Assembly: GCA_023249195.1 (NCBI GenBank)
Contig: JAHFDB010000012.1
Span: 1-34,212, forward strand
Source of the DNA: a bacterium
Lineage (GTDB): Bacteria > Margulisbacteria > Marinamargulisbacteria > SXXA01 > JAHFDB01
Length of the DNA stretch: 34,212 bases
Reading direction: 5' to 3'
Part shown: positions 14,979 to 23,412 of the stretch, one piece after another
Numbering within the stretch: the stretch's first letter is position 1
Layout: each line of letters opens with the position of its first letter
Position numbers and translations under genes: made by a program
The notes under the pieces: generated by a model
What the model saw: only the letters and a program-made list of their open reading frames with translations
The model's database searches: none
What the model was told of the DNA's origin: nothing

Positions 14979-17900
14979 ATCTTGCAGCGCTATCTATTAA
15001 AAGACCTATTTTTATTTCGTGTTTGGTTATTTTGATGTTGGCATTGGGCTATCTTTCTTTTAAAAAATTGCCTGTAGATCTTTTTCCCAATGTTACTTTT
15101 TCTGTGGTCACCGTGTCTACTCCCTACCCTGGGGCTGGGCCAAAAGAGGTTGAGGTTTTGGTTTCTAAGATCTTAGAAAATGAAATGAGCACTCTTCCCG
15201 GAATTATAACATTGAGATCTACAAACCAAGAAGGCTTAAGTGTGGTTATCGCCGAATTTAGCCTTGAGACCGACGTAAAATATGCAGAACAACAAATAAG
15301 AGACCGCGTTTCTTCTGCAAAATCAAAGCTTCCCAAAGACATTAAAGAGCCCACGGTACAACGTATTGATCCGGCAGACCAACCCATTCTTATGCTTGCG
15401 CTTTCTGCAAACTTGTCTGAAGAAGCCCTTTTTAGCCTCGCTGATCTTCAAATAAAGCCTAAACTTGAACAGGTCAACAATGTGGGGCTAGTCGAAATTA
15501 CAGGGGGCCAAAAAAGAGAAATTCAGGTTGAACTTGATCAAAACAAATTAAGAAGTCACGACATTTCTGCAACCCGTGTCGTTACAGCCATTGCGTCTAC
15601 TGGACAAAACATCCCTGCAGGAAAAGTGGATCGTCATAACTTAGAGGCCGTTATTAGAACCGTTGGAGAGTTTAAAACCCTAGAAGATATCTCTGCCACC
15701 GTTGTTAATTTTGTTGGAAATGACATACCCATAAAGGTTTCTGATATAGCCACTGTTCGAAATGGGCTAGAGGATGAAAAATCAAGAACCTTTTTAAATG
15801 GAAAAAAATCGATTTTAATCTCTGTTTATCGCCAATCTGGCTCTAATACCATCTCAGTTGTGAATGCCCTGAGAAAAAACATTGCAACGCTTAATAAGGA
15901 TTATGCAATAGACCCCTCTAGACCTCATATTGAGATCGTAAGAGATGGGGCAAAAGCCATCAATATGAATGTAGAAGACGTAAAAGAATCCATTCTCCTT
16001 GGGATATTACTTACGATTGTGGTTGTTTACCTTTTTCTAGGAAATGGACGATCTACTTTTATTACTAGCCTTGCACTTCCAAACTCTTTGATAGGGGCCT
16101 TTATGTTGATGGCATTTGCAGGATTTTCAATCAACGTCATGACCTTATTGGCATTGAGTTTATCGGTTGGACTTCTTATTGACGATGCTATTGTTGTCAG
16201 GGAAAATATCTTTCGACATTTGGAAATGGGAAAACCCGCTGTTCAAGCAGCATTAGAAGGCACTAAAGAGGTTACTCTCGCAGTTGTAGCCACATCATGT
16301 ACTGTTTTAGCCGTGTTTGGCCCCATTGCTTTTTTACAAGGTGTTGTCGGTCAATTCTTTAAAGAATTTGGACTTACCATTTGTTTTGCTATGCTCATTA
16401 GCTTGTTTGATGCACTCACCATAGCCCCCATGTTATCCGCCTATTTGGCTGGGAGACCCTCCAAAGAAAAAACATCCTCCCGGTTTTTTGACTATTTAGA
16501 AAAAAAATATTCTGGAGCACTTCAATTCAGCATTAAACACCCTCTTATTATCATCGTTGGAGCTGTCCTTATTTTTATCTCTAGTCTCCAAGCTATGAAG
16601 AAGGTTTCTAAAACGTTTTTGCCCCCTCAGGATTTTGGTGAATTCATGGTCTCTTTAGAAATGGCTCCAGGGACCACCCTTAACGCCATGCAAACCATTT
16701 CTGAAAAACTAGATCGACAAATAAGAGGGCATAAAGAAATTGCAACCTCTGTTATGACAGTAGGTTCTCCACAAGGAGAGTCCAACCTTACCAATATCTA
16801 TATCAATTTGGTAAGTCCTAAACATAGACACTTAAATACGTCTCAAGTTAAAGAACTCTTGCGACAAGAACTAAAGCACTATTCCTATGCAAAACCCATC
16901 GTGAAAGATATTGATATGGTTAGCGGCGGACAACGACCTTTCAACCTCAATATTATTGGAAATAATCTAGATGAAATTCATGGTATTTCAGAAAAAATCA
17001 TGGAAAAACTAAAACACCACCCTGCCCTTTTGGATGTTGAAACAAGTTATAAATTAGGAAAACCTGAATACCAAGTGGTTGTAGACCCAGCAAGAGCTGC
17101 CCGATTAGGCATTTCGAATACCCTTCTAGGGTCTGAACTCAGAACCCTCATTGAGGGAAGTGTGCCCACTGTTTTTCGCGATAAAGGTGAAGAATACGAC
17201 ATACGCGTACGTCTTCTTGAATCTCAAAAAGACATCAAAGAAAACTTTTCAACTACTTTTGTACCTAACATCAATGGCACACGGGTACGACTCGCAGATG
17301 TTTCTTCGCTGGTTATCACAGAAGGCCCTGCAAATATCACACGCCAAGATCGGGGCCGCTATATTCAAATTTCTGCCGATATTGCACCCAATGGACCTGG
17401 AATGGGTGGCGCTATGTCGGATATCCGTGGGTATTTCACTTCCGAGGTAAAACTTCCTCCTGGTGTTCATTATAAGTTTGTTGGGCAAACTGAAAATTTT
17501 GAAGAACTTGGAAAAAACATGAAAGTAGCAGGCTTATTGGGAATTCTTTTTATCTACTTGGTTTTAGCGAGTTTATACGAATCGTTTATTACGCCCTTTA
17601 CTATTATGATTGTTCTTCCGTTGGCGGCATGCGGAGCCTTTTTTGCGCTCTATATTACACGTCATTCTCTTGATATTTTCTCTATGATCGGGTGTATTAT
17701 GCTGCTAGGAATTGCCACTAAAAACTCTATTTTATTGGTCGATTATGCCAACCAAATGGTGCAACAAGGAATGGACTATACGGCTGCCATTGCAGAAGCT
17801 GGCAAAACACGTCTAAGGCCCATTCTCATGACCACCGTCGCCCTTATTGCTGGGATGACGCCTATTGCTATAGGACTCAATGAAGCCTCTCGTCAAAGAA

Positions 17901-18043
17901 CCAGTATGGGCATTGCCATCATTGGGGGTCTCATTAGCTCTACCCTGCTAACTTTGGTAGTGGTTCCAGCTGCCTATACCTATATCGAAAGGTTTCGAGC
18001 CTGGTCCAATATTAAAGTAAAAAAGATTTTTACATCTAAATGA
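14975..18043 (+). CDS. RND (AcrB/MdtB-like) efflux transporter
   Basis: 1022 residues, the full RND length, with twelve predicted membrane helices and two large periplasmic loops. It should be a proton-driven inner-membrane pump. The N-terminus (LAALSIKRPIFISCLVILML) and LPVDLFPNVTFS are standard for the HAE1/AcrB group. The proton relay is present: D403 and D404 in helix 4 (LLIDDAIVVREN) and K916 in helix 10 (GIATKNSILLVDYANQ). It overlaps the TolC-like gene upstream and the small Sm-like gene downstream, each by four bases. A membrane-fusion adaptor, usually encoded beside it, is missing. Substrate (drug, lipid, metabolite) cannot be inferred; the intact lysine argues against the heavy-metal subclass. 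Confidence 0.93.
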   Translation: MNLAALSIKRPIFISCLVILMLALGYLSFKKLPVDLFPNVTFSVVTVSTPYPGAGPKEVEVLVSKILENEMSTLPGIITLRSTNQEGLSVVIAEFSLETDVKYAEQQIRDRVSSAKSKLPKDIKEPTVQRIDPADQPILMLALSANLSEEALFSLADLQIKPKLEQVNNVGLVEITGGQKREIQVELDQNKLRSHDISATRVVTAIASTGQNIPAGKVDRHNLEAVIRTVGEFKTLEDISATVVNFVGNDIPIKVSDIATVRNGLEDEKSRTFLNGKKSILISVYRQSGSNTISVVNALRKNIATLNKDYAIDPSRPHIEIVRDGAKAINMNVEDVKESILLGILLTIVVVYLFLGNGRSTFITSLALPNSLIGAFMLMAFAGFSINVMTLLALSLSVGLLIDDAIVVRENIFRHLEMGKPAVQAALEGTKEVTLAVVATSCTVLAVFGPIAFLQGVVGQFFKEFGLTICFAMLISLFDALTIAPMLSAYLAGRPSKEKTSSRFFDYLEKKYSGALQFSIKHPLIIIVGAVLIFISSLQAMKKVSKTFLPPQDFGEFMVSLEMAPGTTLNAMQTISEKLDRQIRGHKEIATSVMTVGSPQGESNLTNIYINLVSPKHRHLNTSQVKELLRQELKHYSYAKPIVKDIDMVSGGQRPFNLNIIGNNLDEIHGISEKIMEKLKHHPALLDVETSYKLGKPEYQVVVDPARAARLGISNTLLGSELRTLIEGSVPTVFRDKGEEYDIRVRLLESQKDIKENFSTTFVPNINGTRVRLADVSSLVITEGPANITRQDRGRYIQISADIAPNGPGMGGAMSDIRGYFTSEVKLPPGVHYKFVGQTENFEELGKNMKVAGLLGILFIYLVLASLYESFITPFTIMIVLPLAACGAFFALYITRHSLDIFSMIGCIMLLGIATKNSILLVDYANQMVQQGMDYTAAIAEAGKTRLRPILMTTVALIAGMTPIAIGLNEASRQRTSMGIAIIGGLISSTLLTLVVVPAAYTYIERFRAWSNIKVKKIFTSK

Positions 18044-18234
18044 CCCTTCACACATCCACCTATAAGGGAAAGCGTATTCTTATTATTTTAAAAGATGGCA
18101 CAAAACTTATTGGTAAATTTAAGGATAAAAAAAGTGGTTATGTCATTACCGAAGAGCATGGAAAAATTTCTACCAGCACTATTAAGGCTATGACCATTTG
18201 CAAGCAAGCCATTAAAAGAAAAGACACCCCTTAA
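18040..18234 (+). CDS. Small Sm/Hfq-like beta-barrel protein
   Basis: 64 residues. After a short basic start, KGKRILIILKDGTKLIGKF resembles the Sm1 motif (compare Hfq IYLVNGIKLQGQI), and a second strand pair follows (GYVITEEH, ISTSTIKAMTI) where Hfq has its Sm2 motif. The Hfq-specific YKHAIST is not conserved, so it is not a standard Hfq. RNA binding is inference from fold pattern. Its ATG overlaps the pump stop codon, making it the third member of the efflux operon. Alternative: an unrelated SH3-like barrel. Nothing further resembling it is in the window. Confidence 0.6.
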   Translation: MTLHTSTYKGKRILIILKDGTKLIGKFKDKKSGYVITEEHGKISTSTIKAMTICKQAIKRKDTP

Positions 18235-18318
18235 ATTTTCTTTAGAAAAAATAGTACTGGCAAGCGATTAGCCTCGGGCATTCTATTGCGTATTGCGATT
18301 TTAAAAGTAATTAATCTC

Positions 18319-18327
18319 TGATAGAAT
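18319..18327 (+). promoter_or_regulatory. Extended -10 promoter for the DHS-like operon
   Basis: TGATAGAAT (TGn at 18319-18321, TAGAAT at 18322-18327), with a poor -35 (TTTTAA) at 17 bases. Transcription would start near 18334, leaving a leader of about 25 bases containing GGAGG before the GTG start codon. Confidence 0.45.
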
Positions 18328-18358
18328 TGACTTCATTATTGTATTGGAGGAAACCATA

Positions 18359-19456
18359 GTGCCTAAGAAAAACGAATCTCATGGGGAATTTGTCGAAGCG
18401 GGTCTTGATTCTGCACAGCGTAAACAGAAAAAACAGATTTTGTCTAAACCTGTAGATTCCCTTAAAGTTACACAAAACATGACTATTTCTGAGCTTGTTT
18501 CGGCTATGGGATCAATGTCTATTCAAGCGCGGAATATTGGAACATGTGCCCAAGTTTTAGAAAAGATGATGACCGACAAAAAAAGGCCCACTGTGTTTCT
18601 AGGGCTTGCTGGACCTTTAATTGCAGCTGGTCTTCGAGATGTTATTAAAGAATTAATTGTTCGTGGGGTTGTCGACGTGGTGGTATCTACAGGGGCAATT
18701 CTGTATCAGGATATCTATCAAGCCAGAGGATTCAAGCACTATAGGGGCACCCCTGAGGGAGACGACACCGTTCTTCATGACCTGCGTATCGACAGAATCT
18801 ATGACACGTATGTGGATGAAGAAAAGTTTTGGGAAACGGATCTTTGGTGTGGACACATGGCAGACAAATTAGAGCCGGGCGTTTACTCTTCTCGACAATA
18901 TATGGATTTTTTAGGCTCTCAACTTACGGATGAAAATTCCATTGTGTATCAATGCCATAAACTTGGGGTTCCTATTTTTGCACCTGCACTCAATGACTCG
19001 TCTATTGGGATTGGTCTTACCGCACACCATATTCGCGCTTTACAGGCAGGGAAAGAGCCCGTCAAAATCAATTCAATCCAAGACAATCATGAACTTGCTC
19101 AGCTCGTTGTAAAATCAAAAGCTACCTCTGCCATTTATGTTGCCGGAGGTGTCCCTAAAAATTACATCAATGATGCCGTTGTGATGAGTTATTTATATGG
19201 AGTCGAACGCGGCCATGATTATGCCATTCAAGTCACCACTGCCGTTACTGCCGATGGGGGACTTTCAAGTTCAACCCTTGGCGAAGCTCAAAGTTGGGGA
19301 AAAATTGACTCTGATGCGACATTTGCAATGGCTTGGGTTGAGCCCAGTGTTGCACTGCCCTTACTTGCCGGATATCTTTTTCAAAAAGACTTGGCCAAGA
19401 AAAGAAAGCGCCTAAAATTCAACTGGAATGGGGAGTATTTAAACACTATTGGATAA
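18359..19456 (+). CDS. Deoxyhypusine-synthase-family enzyme
   Basis: 365 residues. GTG at 18359 is chosen because GGAGG lies eight bases upstream; an in-frame TTG at 18344 is inside that ribosome site. The family transfers a butylamine group from spermidine via NAD: to a lysine of eIF5A in archaea and eukaryotes, or to another amine (homospermidine-synthase-like reaction) in some relatives. The active-site block GEAQSWGKI is intact with K315 at the position of human DHS Lys329, and the NAD-site segments GLAGPLIAAGLRD and VVSTGAILYQD are recognisable. No eIF5A gene is here; EF-P lies 6 kb away. No polyamine gene is adjacent. Substrate is therefore open. folB starts within its last codons. Confidence 0.85.
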   Translation: MPKKNESHGEFVEAGLDSAQRKQKKQILSKPVDSLKVTQNMTISELVSAMGSMSIQARNIGTCAQVLEKMMTDKKRPTVFLGLAGPLIAAGLRDVIKELIVRGVVDVVVSTGAILYQDIYQARGFKHYRGTPEGDDTVLHDLRIDRIYDTYVDEEKFWETDLWCGHMADKLEPGVYSSRQYMDFLGSQLTDENSIVYQCHKLGVPIFAPALNDSSIGIGLTAHHIRALQAGKEPVKINSIQDNHELAQLVVKSKATSAIYVAGGVPKNYINDAVVMSYLYGVERGHDYAIQVTTAVTADGGLSSSTLGEAQSWGKIDSDATFAMAWVEPSVALPLLAGYLFQKDLAKKRKRLKFNWNGEYLNTIG

Positions 19457-19811
19457 CATACACATTCAAGGCATTGAAGCTGAAGTTCACATTGGAGTCT
19501 CCCCTCAAGAGAGAGCTTTTCCCCAACCATTGAAGCTGTCACTCACCTTAGGAACCAGTTTTACGGCAGCGGTATTATGGGATGACCTTACTAAAACCAT
19601 TGATTATGCTGAAATTTCCAAGTTTGTGATTCATTTTATTGAGACCTCTCACTTTAATCTTTTGGAAACCTTGGCGGAGAAGCTTTCAGAGAGTTTGTTT
19701 TTGACTTTTTCGATTGAAACTCTAAAATTAGTCATCGATAAGCCTAAAGCACTCGCCCCCAAAATGGGAGTACCAGGTATTGAAATTTATCGAGAAAGAG
19801 GTGGCCAATGA
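19449..19811 (+). CDS. folB: Dihydroneopterin aldolase
   Basis: 120 residues from a TTG codon overlapping the end of the DHS-like gene by eight bases. FolB cleaves 7,8-dihydroneopterin to 6-hydroxymethyl-dihydropterin in folate synthesis. The family opening (DNIHIQGIEAEVHIGVSPQER), the DYAEI motif, LLETLAEKL and the lysine-containing DKPKAL with its active-site lysine are visible. The TTG is preferred because family similarity begins at the next residue and there is no other start. There is no clear ribosome site, so translation may depend on coupling to the upstream gene. folK and folP are not adjacent. Confidence 0.88.
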   Translation: MDNIHIQGIEAEVHIGVSPQERAFPQPLKLSLTLGTSFTAAVLWDDLTKTIDYAEISKFVIHFIETSHFNLLETLAEKLSESLFLTFSIETLKLVIDKPKALAPKMGVPGIEIYRERGGQ

Positions 19812-20608
19812 AAAAAAATATCTTTGCTTTTTTTCTTGTATTATCTGTGTTTCCAATTGCGCTGTGTGCCCTCACTCCCCCTGTTAAACTTATTAAAAAG
19901 CCCCCTCTTCTTCTTCCTAAAACAACACCAACAGCCTCTGTATCTGAACTCCCAACCGCTATCCATATGATTGATAATTTTGAAGATGGTAATATTGAGT
20001 CCAATCCGGAATGGTGGGCCTTCGGAGACCTAAATATCAGCGTAACCGATAATTACCCCACCCCCGAAACCCCCTTTATTGGTTCAAAATCTATGCGCCT
20101 TCAAGGTCATACGAAAGAGTGGTACATAGGCGGATGCGGAGCCTATCTCGGCCTTGATGCAAGCCCTTACACGGCTATTCGATTGGTGGTTCTTGGTCAG
20201 GGTGAAAAATCAGGAACTATGGTCATTGAACTGTATGACGATGACAATGACAACTGGGAAATTGAAACCTATCCTAGGTCCGATGTACTTAAATTTGATG
20301 ATAAATTTACTTATACACTGAATGTAGATTGGACAGGATGGAAAGTTATTACCATTCCTTTGAAAGACTTTATTGATGCAAATCCCATGGTTGGGAATGA
20401 CAAATGGGATCCTGTACAGACAGGTAGCTCTGGGGGCCTGATTCAAATGCAATTTTTAGTTTTGAGCCGGGAGAAAAAAGGCAAGGTTGATCTTCGATTA
20501 GATTCCGTTTCTTTGATCACTATTTCTAATCCGCAAGGGCCTCATGAAGAAAACAAGCTTGATTACCCACCCGTACAGTATTCTCCCGATTCTTTTAATT
20601 CCTTTTAA
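19808..20608 (+). CDS. Exported CBM11-like / galactose-binding-fold protein
   Basis: 266 residues with a hydrophobic signal peptide (FAFFLVLSVFPIALC) and a Pro/Lys/Thr linker at 25-50. From about residue 55 comes a domain with DNFEDGN, EWWAFGDLN, GSKSMRLQGHTKEWYIGGCGAYLGLD, ELYDDDNDNW, VDWTGWKVITIPLKDF and LDSVSLI: the pattern of CBM11/CIA30-type beta-sandwiches. A carbohydrate-binding or structural role outside the inner membrane is inference; catalytic residues are not evident. Its ATG overlaps the folB stop (ATGA), and its own TAA overlaps the next ATG by one base, so it is coupled to both neighbours. Confidence 0.65.
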   Translation: MKKNIFAFFLVLSVFPIALCALTPPVKLIKKPPLLLPKTTPTASVSELPTAIHMIDNFEDGNIESNPEWWAFGDLNISVTDNYPTPETPFIGSKSMRLQGHTKEWYIGGCGAYLGLDASPYTAIRLVVLGQGEKSGTMVIELYDDDNDNWEIETYPRSDVLKFDDKFTYTLNVDWTGWKVITIPLKDFIDANPMVGNDKWDPVQTGSSGGLIQMQFLVLSREKKGKVDLRLDSVSLITISNPQGPHEENKLDYPPVQYSPDSFNSF

Positions 20609-21597
20609 TGCGTTTAAAACAACCTTTATGGGTTTTATGTGGGTCTATTCTCTTAGCCAGTGTCTTATTGTATGGAATTGGAAGTGTTCTTCTGTATGAG
20701 AAACTCAGTCATCTTCCCCCTGGTTACCGTGGCTTTTTAGGTAATACCCCGGGCTGTTTTACTCATTTTTCCGAAGAAATAAGCGCTTTGGATGCCCGTC
20801 CTTATTTTATGCCTCAGTATCAAGCTATATATTTTCCAAGCAGGACACATGGCATCACCCTTTCGGGATGGTGGATACCAGGTCGAAAAACGTTTCCAGC
20901 GATTATTATTGTTCATGGCTATTTAACTTCTAAGGCCGACCCTCGTGTGCTTATGATGGCGTCACTCTTGCATCGTCACGGATTCAATACCTTAGTACTC
21001 GATTTACGGGACAATGGTGCGTCCACTATTGAGGATAGCCGTTCGTCACTCGGCACTAAAGAATATTTAGACGTATTGGGTGCCAAGGACTGGCTGGTTA
21101 GACAGGGATTTTCACCTGAGGCTATTGGCCTAGCAGGTGGATCAATGGGAGCGGCGACAGTTCTCATTGCCTTTCAAAAAGATCCTCATTTTAAAGCTGT
21201 TTTTTCTGATAGCTCTTATGCGAGTTTGGTTGAAGCTGTAAAAGAAGAACTTAAACACAGACACTATTCTCCCTTTTTTGCGTACGGAGGTATTTTGGCG
21301 GGTTATTTTATTTCTGGAGACAAACTTTGGCAAGAATCACCCCTCAATGCTATGGATGCCCTTTCTGGGCGTGCAGTGATGTTGGTGCATTCTACCGCTG
21401 ACCCAGTGGTATCCTTTTGGCATCCTCGGCAGCTTATCAACAAAGCGCTTAAAAACAACCAAGTTCAAGTTCAAACCTGGTTTCATACCCTTCCAGGTCA
21501 TTGCAATGCTATTCTTTTAGAAACACCGCTTTACGAATCAAAATTGATCTCGTTTTTTGAAGGCGCTTTTAAAACTAGAGATATAGAGAAGAAATAG
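20608..21597 (+). CDS. Membrane-anchored alpha/beta hydrolase
   Basis: 329 residues. One N-terminal membrane helix (residues 8-30) probably leaves the enzyme in the periplasm, anchored to the inner membrane. The alpha/beta-hydrolase fold follows, with oxyanion segment VHGY (102-105), nucleophile motif GGSMG (S179), acid D265 (TADPVVSF) and catalytic H298 (PGHCNAI). Resembles the BEM46/YqkD-type group of serine hydrolases of unknown natural substrate. It is the last gene of the DHS-folB-CBM11 series and ends convergently inside prs with a 23-base overlap. Confidence 0.82.
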   Translation: MRLKQPLWVLCGSILLASVLLYGIGSVLLYEKLSHLPPGYRGFLGNTPGCFTHFSEEISALDARPYFMPQYQAIYFPSRTHGITLSGWWIPGRKTFPAIIIVHGYLTSKADPRVLMMASLLHRHGFNTLVLDLRDNGASTIEDSRSSLGTKEYLDVLGAKDWLVRQGFSPEAIGLAGGSMGAATVLIAFQKDPHFKAVFSDSSYASLVEAVKEELKHRHYSPFFAYGGILAGYFISGDKLWQESPLNAMDALSGRAVMLVHSTADPVVSFWHPRQLINKALKNNQVQVQTWFHTLPGHCNAILLETPLYESKLISFFEGAFKTRDIEKK

Positions 21598-22522
21598 AGT
21601 GATGCTCGTGGTTGCGCTTAAGGGCTTCTGCTAGCATAGGTGCCATAGAAAGCACTTTCAGCCCTTCAAAGTGTTTTTTAACTGGAATTGTATCTGTCAC
21701 AACCACTTCTTTAAATCCTGCTTGAGACAGTCGGTCTATCGCAGGTCCAGAAAAAATAGCATGGGTAGTTGCCAAATAAATATTGTCATTACATCCATAT
21801 TTTCTAAGCGCCTCTATTCCCGAGGTAACCGATCCCGCCGTATCTACCATGTCGTCCACAAGCAAAAGTGTTTTTCCCTTGACATTTCCTACAATATTGA
21901 CTATTTCTGCCACATTGTGGTCAGGTCGGGTTTTATGAAGAATGGCCAGCTCTGCGCCCAATTTATCCCCTAATTTTTTGGCAAATTTAGCTCGCCCGGC
22001 ATCCGGTGCAACGACCACTAAATCCGACAAGTTCTTTTTCGAAAAATAATCTACAAATAACGGCATGGCTGTCAGGTGATCAACGGGCTGAGAAAAGAAA
22101 CCTTGAATTTGGTCTGCGTGAAGATCTACGGTAATTAAACGATCAAATCCTACAGCAGAAAGCAGATCTGCCATCAGACGGGCTGAAATTGGCTCTCGCG
22201 GCGCAGATTTTTTATCTTGGCGTGCATACCCATAATGGGGAATAATAACGTGAATAGCAGAGGCTGAGGCCCTTTTGAGGGCATCCATAATGAGAAATAG
22301 TTCCATAAAATCATCATTGGGAGTATCTCCGATGGTTTGAAGAACATATATTTCATTCCCTCGAATCGATTCTTCAACTCGGGCATAAATCTCACCGCAG
22401 CTAAATTTAGAAATACGCATCTTTCCCAGTTCGATACCTAGGCATTTTGCGATGTCGCTTCCCAATTGGGAATGCGCAGAACCACATACTAATCTCATAT
22501 TTGAAAAATGATTGTCGCTCAT
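21575..22522 (-). CDS. prs: Ribose-phosphate pyrophosphokinase
   Basis: 315 residues from the ATG at 22522; 35 further codons upstream are in frame but run through the promoter and do not match the family. Makes PRPP from ribose 5-phosphate and ATP for nucleotide, His and Trp synthesis. Seen: RLVCGSAHSQLGSDIA, the ATP-binding DFMELFLIMDALKRA and YGYARQDKK, DLHADQIQGFF, and the PRPP-binding loop LLVDDMVDTAGS. Length is typical for class I. No ribosome site precedes the ATG; the strong promoter at 22533-22561 predicts a leader of only about four bases. Confidence 0.95.
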   Translation of the reverse strand: MSDNHFSNMRLVCGSAHSQLGSDIAKCLGIELGKMRISKFSCGEIYARVEESIRGNEIYVLQTIGDTPNDDFMELFLIMDALKRASASAIHVIIPHYGYARQDKKSAPREPISARLMADLLSAVGFDRLITVDLHADQIQGFFSQPVDHLTAMPLFVDYFSKKNLSDLVVVAPDAGRAKFAKKLGDKLGAELAILHKTRPDHNVAEIVNIVGNVKGKTLLLVDDMVDTAGSVTSGIEALRKYGCNDNIYLATTHAIFSGPAIDRLSQAGFKEVVVTDTIPVKKHFEGLKVLSMAPMLAEALKRNHEHHSISSLYL

Positions 22523-22532
22523 AGGGGTAGGA

Positions 22533-22561
22533 ATTATAGGATATCCCCACCCCCTGGTCAA
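22533..22561 (-). promoter_or_regulatory. Strong predicted sigma70-type promoter for prs
   Basis: Minus-strand TTGACC (22561-22556), 17-base spacer, perfect TATAAT (22538-22533). It falls in the 46 bases between the stop of the upstream His-cluster gene and the prs ATG. The predicted transcript begins near 22526, at most a few bases before the start codon. Confidence 0.75.
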
Positions 22562-22568
22562 ACCGCTT

Positions 22569-23321
22569 TTATTCCGATTCAGAGGCCAAACTTTGAGATG
22601 CCGATGTGTTGAGTGAATAATCTTCACCCGTCCCTATTGAAACCGTATTTCCATTTGGGGCGTTAGGATCATCGCTCGATGCATCCGTGTTTGGATCAAG
22701 GGTAGAATTGGGTGCGCTTGGTGTGATTGCATTTTTGTTCATCTGAATTATTTTTGAAAGAATCGGATTTTTTGCAGGGTCTGTTGATTGTGTTGATGAC
22801 GTAGTCGCTTTCTTAAACTCTTGTAATAAGTTCATATATTCTTTTCTTGTAGTCAGCCCTTCTTTCATTTTTTGAATTTCAGTGGCCGATATCTCGCCAG
22901 TTACAGATATTGAAGACAAAAAAGATTCTAATTTTGTCGTTTTTTGCACTTCATTTTCAATATAATTAGGATCCGTTGGATCATCTGTAACTTCTGGCTT
23001 GTGAGGATGCATATGACTGCAGTGGGCATGGTGATTTTTTTGAAATTTTGCTTTTAAGTCCTCAATAACACTCAAAAATTTATCTTTTTGATCCGAAGAA
23101 ATTTTGCCCTCTTGCGCTGCCTGAATGACTGATTTTTCTAAAATATCTAGCTTTTTATATCCTCCAGTCTCAGGAATGGGCTGGCTGGCTGAAGATTGAG
23201 CATTGTTGAGAACGTTTTGAAATGAGACAGAACCAGCTGAGTCTCCCGTAGAAGTTTGTGAGGTGGACGGGGTATTCCCGATACCTTGAGCTAAAGGAAT
23301 GCCGCTTGAAATATGACTCAT
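22569..23321 (-). CDS. Unrecognised soluble protein with a His/Cys cluster
   Basis: 250 residues, no recognised family and no signal peptide. Residues 1-50 are Ser/Thr/Gly/Gln-rich. Two helical regions follow (about 55-95 and 120-185), separated by a NHHAHCSHMHPH cluster at residues 96-107 that could bind metal. The C-terminal 65 residues are Asn/Asp/Pro/Ser-rich and probably disordered. A good AAGGAG ribosome site precedes the ATG. Like the protein at 4634-5281, it combines a disordered Ser-rich N-terminus with helices and lacks Cys elsewhere; the two may belong to the same class of exported or surface-associated proteins, but I see no machinery linked to them. It stands upstream of prs, which has its own promoter. 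Confidence 0.75.
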   Translation of the reverse strand: MSHISSGIPLAQGIGNTPSTSQTSTGDSAGSVSFQNVLNNAQSSASQPIPETGGYKKLDILEKSVIQAAQEGKISSDQKDKFLSVIEDLKAKFQKNHHAHCSHMHPHKPEVTDDPTDPNYIENEVQKTTKLESFLSSISVTGEISATEIQKMKEGLTTRKEYMNLLQEFKKATTSSTQSTDPAKNPILSKIIQMNKNAITPSAPNSTLDPNTDASSDDPNAPNGNTVSIGTGEDYSLNTSASQSLASESE

Positions 23322-23388
23322 TTTAATTCTCCTTAAATAATTAGTTTGTTTATGTCTTTGACTGATGATTCAAATTTTTGTTCCCTTA

Positions 23389-23397
23389 TGCTATTTT
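23389..23397 (+). promoter_or_regulatory. Possible extended -10 promoter for metH
   Basis: TGCTATTTT (TGn at 23389-23391, TATTTT at 23392-23397), with no good -35 at the right distance. Transcription would start near 23404, nine bases before the metH ATG, and there is no Shine-Dalgarno match. No cobalamin or SAM riboswitch could fit. Confidence 0.35.
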
Positions 23398-23412
23398 AAG
23401 CGACTAGACTTT

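Noticed and set aside
18235..18318. Small RNA or structured element between the Sm-like gene and the DHS-like gene
   Set aside because: Only weak AT-rich pairing is visible in about 80 bases; there is no clear hairpin followed by a T run.
22523..22627. Prs extended by 35 residues
   Set aside because: The extension overlaps the strong promoter and the end of the upstream gene, and Prs proteins begin near this position.
23365..23412. MetH start at 23365 and a cobalamin or SAM riboswitch upstream
   Set aside because: The extra codons do not match the family. Only about 90 bases separate the divergent genes, with no conserved B12-box or SAM-box pattern.
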